Assembly (NCBI RefSeq): GCF_014640335.1
Contig: NZ_BMGT01000004.1
Coordinates: 124,001 to 188,000 of the forward strand
Length of the DNA: 64,000 nt
Direction: 5' to 3'
Source: Edaphobacter dinghuensis
Lineage (GTDB): Bacteria > Acidobacteriota > Terriglobia > Terriglobales > Acidobacteriaceae
The translations under genes and the position numbers were made by a program. Below, one piece after another: positions 61,386 to 64,000 of this stretch. Within the stretch, counting starts at the first letter, position 1. Each line of letters opens with the position of its first letter. The notes below the pieces were generated by a model. It was given only the letters and a program-made list of their open reading frames with translations. It had not been told where the DNA came from and made no database searches.

Positions 61386-62610
61386 CGCCAGTCGGCCTTC
61401 CGTCTTGGAGGTGCGTCTCTCGGGGACCGTTGTTGGCACGATTACGAATCTGCCCAACGACCAGAATCTTTTTGTCTTCGATGCGGCTTATATCGCCGAC
61501 GAGAATCGGCCTGTTCTGAGCTTGAGTTTCTATGACGCATTCCGAGAGCTCCGAACCGACGTTCGGCCAGTGACGCGCCGGCTGCCACCATTCTTTTCCA
61601 ATCTTCTTCCGGAAGGACAGTTGCGGCAATATATTGCCGAGCATGGCGATGTGAACGCGCAAAGAGAGTTCTTTCTGCTATGGCTTCTCGGCAATGACCT
61701 GCCCGGGGCAGTCACTGTTCAAGACATCGAAGGCCGCGCACTTCCGCCAGCCCAGGGCACTCCCACCGAAGCTCGCACAAAGGTCGGCAAGGATGTCCTG
61801 CGATTTTCACTCGCCGGCGTCCAGTTGAAGCTCTCGGCTGTCGGCAATCCGAACCGGCAACTCTCTGTCCCTGCTTCTAGGCAAGGCGAACATTGGATAG
61901 TAAAACTGCCGTCCGCGGCATATCCAAACCTGCCTGAAAACGAATACTCCATGATGCAGTTCGCTCGCGAAGTAGGTATACAGGTGCCCGAGGTGGGCCT
62001 GCTCCCTATGGACCGGATTGATGGCGTTCCAGAACAATGGAGGCAGTTGAAGGGGAGTGCCTATTACATCAGGCGATTTGATCGCGGTGCGAAGGGAAAA
62101 CGTATCCATATCGAGGATTTCAACCAGATATACGGGCAGTTTCCCGAAGCCAAATATAAGGACTACAGCTACACCAATATGGCTGCCGATCTATGGCGTC
62201 TGACGGATGAGACACAGTTCACCGAGTTCGTCAGAAGGCTCATCTTCAATGTAGTCATCGGAAACAATGACATGCACTTGAAGAACTGGTCTCTTATCTA
62301 CCCTGACGGCCGCACGCCGCAACTCGCTCCAGCCTACGATTTCGTGTCTACCGTGTGCTATATCGCAGATGATCGTCTAGCCTTGTCTATCGCCAAAGAG
62401 AAGGCCATCAGCCGATTGGATTGGGCATTGATGGAACGCTTTGCACGAAAAGCACAGGTTCCGAGCAAGCTCGTGCTCGAAACCGCCCGCGAGACCATAG
62501 AGAAAATCATGGAACTCTGGCCAAGATTCCAGAAAGAACTTCCGCTGGATCAGAAGACCCGTCGCCTGATAACGGCCCACATGAAATCGGTCCCCCTTGT
62601 GGCGCGGTGA
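61363..62610 (+). CDS. hipA: HipA-family Ser/Thr kinase toxin
   Basis: A 415-residue protein of normal HipA length. An N-terminal subdomain has VSFYDAFRELR, then the kinase motifs RFSLAGVQLKLS, HWIVKLPS, NDMHLKNWSL (catalytic loop) and APAYDFVST (metal site). Family members phosphorylate glutamyl-tRNA synthetase or related targets and arrest growth. Both genes are intact, so an active toxin-antitoxin pair is expected. Confidence 0.9.
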   Translation: MPTKKAISASRPSVLEVRLSGTVVGTITNLPNDQNLFVFDAAYIADENRPVLSLSFYDAFRELRTDVRPVTRRLPPFFSNLLPEGQLRQYIAEHGDVNAQREFFLLWLLGNDLPGAVTVQDIEGRALPPAQGTPTEARTKVGKDVLRFSLAGVQLKLSAVGNPNRQLSVPASRQGEHWIVKLPSAAYPNLPENEYSMMQFAREVGIQVPEVGLLPMDRIDGVPEQWRQLKGSAYYIRRFDRGAKGKRIHIEDFNQIYGQFPEAKYKDYSYTNMAADLWRLTDETQFTEFVRRLIFNVVIGNNDMHLKNWSLIYPDGRTPQLAPAYDFVSTVCYIADDRLALSIAKEKAISRLDWALMERFARKAQVPSKLVLETARETIEKIMELWPRFQKELPLDQKTRRLITAHMKSVPLVAR

Positions 62611-63028
62611 TTTGGGTACCTCTTTTCGACGAGCGCATTGCTTTGTTATCGCCAGTTGAGATCCAGATCAGGGAGAATAAGCCGATCCCTCAGGACCGAT
62701 CCTGAGACCTCGCGGGGCTCGGCAGAGGTCTGTGTCACACATCCTAACAAACTGTTTATTCATATAGCTCTGGCACCGGTCGAATTGATTGCAAGGGTGC
62801 GGAAGGGTGCGGAGACCACTCAGAGAAAAGAGCGGCGGGCAGACGTGAGCAGAGTCTATTCGTTACCACAAGCCGACACAGCGGTACTTATACTCTCGGT
62901 CTGACTGTTGTTCGGCTCAGGCTGGTATGTAGTCGGGGAGATGTTGATAGATTCCGTTCGACGGAAACCTAGAGACGGAAGGCCCTATAATCTCGATATT
63001 TCCTTTCGTCTAAGCGATAGTCGACCCG
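62611..63028. other. Gene-free region downstream of hipBA
   Basis: 418 nt without a credible gene; small open frames lack ribosome sites. No clear terminator or repeat was identified. Confidence 0.4.
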
Positions 63029-64000
63029 ATGCAATCAGCCAAAACTGTTGTCACTCTCGTTCATGGAACTTGGGCTACCAACGCCGCATGGGTAGAGCCG
63101 AGTTCAAAACTGTCATCTGAACTCCTGGCGCGGCTTCCCCAACCACTTGTGACGAACGTCTTTCGATGGTCAGGTAAGAACTCCGCGTCTGCTCGGAATT
63201 CCGCTGCCGCAAATCTTGCTGAACAATTGCGGAAGCTTATCGATGCTAACCCTGGTGCGCGCCATTATGTTATCGGCCACAGTCACGGTGGAAACGTTGC
63301 ATTGAAAGCGGTAGGGCCGCTGATCTGTTTGATAGAGTCGGTGTTATTTGTTTGTCGACACCATTCTTTCACGTAGGACCGAGGAACTTCGGAGACAACC
63401 GTGAAGTTGCTACGCTGCAACTGGGTGTTGGGCTTGGGGTCGCCGCATTCTGGGTATACTTGTTCTACCTCGCGTTCCACGACATCAATCACTACGGGCC
63501 CTTCCCGCTTTATTCAGGAATTCCGTTTTTCCTCTTCGTTGCATACATCCTCGGACGCTGGATCAAACGAGCAGACGCGGTAGCCGACGCATTCACGGTG
63601 AATGTCCCTATTGATGCGAATCTATTCATTGTTCGGTCGACAGGGGATGAGGCCGCGATGGCGATATCCGCATTTCAATTCGGAGGGTGGCTTCTGACGA
63701 CTCTTATGCGCCTATACACGAAGATAGTGTCCGTGATACACGGTCTTGCGGAATCATGCCAACGCTATTTCGTCGGCATTAGGCGGCCCTACGCCAAGAT
63801 TTTCTGTGCACTGCTCTCAGCTCTGTGCGCCATGTTGCTCATCATATTCCAGCCGCTCGGCCATATCGCCTCGGCGGTACTTGCTATAGCTCTAGTTCTT
63901 CCGATGGCGTTTTTTGTCCTCTTCCCGATTTTAAATTTGATGGATGCGGTTCCACTGATTGGTTTTGCGTGCTTGACACCCTTACTGGTCCTGATCATTT
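63029..64000 (+). pseudogene. Alpha/beta hydrolase with membrane segments, frameshifted, 3' end outside window
   Basis: The first frame has VTLVHGTWA and VIGHSHGGNVAL, the oxyanion HG and the GHSHGG nucleophile elbow of alpha/beta hydrolases. A second frame starts near 63310-63325 (IESGRAADLFDRVGVICLS) and stays open to the window end, with several hydrophobic helices (LGVAAFWVYLFYLAFH, IPFFLFVAYILG, IFCALLSALCAMLLIIF). One base change would join the two. Together they look like a lipase-type hydrolase fused to a membrane domain. It could also be a genuine sequencing error; the frameshift site has no obvious slippery sequence. Confidence 0.6.

Noticed and set aside
1..64000. CRISPR arrays, rRNA genes, insertion sequences
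   Set aside because: No regularly spaced repeats, no rRNA sequence, and no transposase was found; the mobile genes are all tyrosine recombinases.

Overview
The window looks like accessory DNA of an Acidobacteriota (Terriglobales-type) chromosome. That assignment is an inference from overall gene content and mid-50s GC composition, because no rRNA or housekeeping marker is present. About two thirds of it is one integrative and conjugative element (ICE). The rest is a patchwork of decayed elements and defence-type genes.

Positions 1-41.6 kb (almost all minus strand) form the ICE. Reading from its integrase leftward there are: tyrosine recombinase (40354-41559); excisionase-like HTH protein; a regulatory and cell-envelope operon (two-TM protein, MoxR-type AAA, VirB1-like lytic transglycosylase, VirB9, VirB10); a long type IV secretion operon (VirB2-like subunits, VirB3, VirB4, two VirB5-like proteins, VirB6/TrbL, VirB8, a second VirB9-like protein, VirD4 coupling ATPase, replication-relaxation/MobC-like protein); and a DNA-processing operon (TOTE-type archaeo-eukaryotic primase, SSB, Rad52-family annealing protein, tandem AAA+ ATPase, many small unknowns). 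At the far end lie a DNA adenine methylase-like protein, VapBC and a SNF2-type helicase cut by the window edge. No recognisable relaxase is present. Inside the secretion operon sits an 854-residue protein with a GGDFDFD motif that looks like the catalytic core of double-psi beta-barrel RNA polymerases (RdRP/YonO type).

Positions 41.6-47 kb hold the divergent, frameshifted integrase and excisionase of a second, related element, a tRNA 3'-end-like sequence between the two integrases (probable att site), an HTH-nucleotidyltransferase, a tRNA-Phe relic and a SatD/DUF3307 pair with a duplicated operator. The same promoter signature (TTGACCGA, 17-bp spacer, -10) recurs at eight sites of both elements.

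Positions 47.2-55.9 kb hold eight tightly packed minus-strand genes. One end is a short, catalytically dead prokaryotic Argonaute coupled to a protein joining a nucleosidase domain to a putative APAZ region and to a PIN-like protein. The other end is two class III nucleotide cyclases with an E2-like/SEC-C protein and two small unknowns. A divergent Xre regulator / ImmA-IrrE protease / DUF3800 set flanks it (56.1-58.7 kb). This is the best candidate for an undescribed defence locus.

Positions 58.7-64 kb contain an ImuB relic cut off next to a third integrase/excisionase pair, a HipBA toxin-antitoxin system, and a frameshifted alpha/beta hydrolase with membrane segments that runs off the window end.
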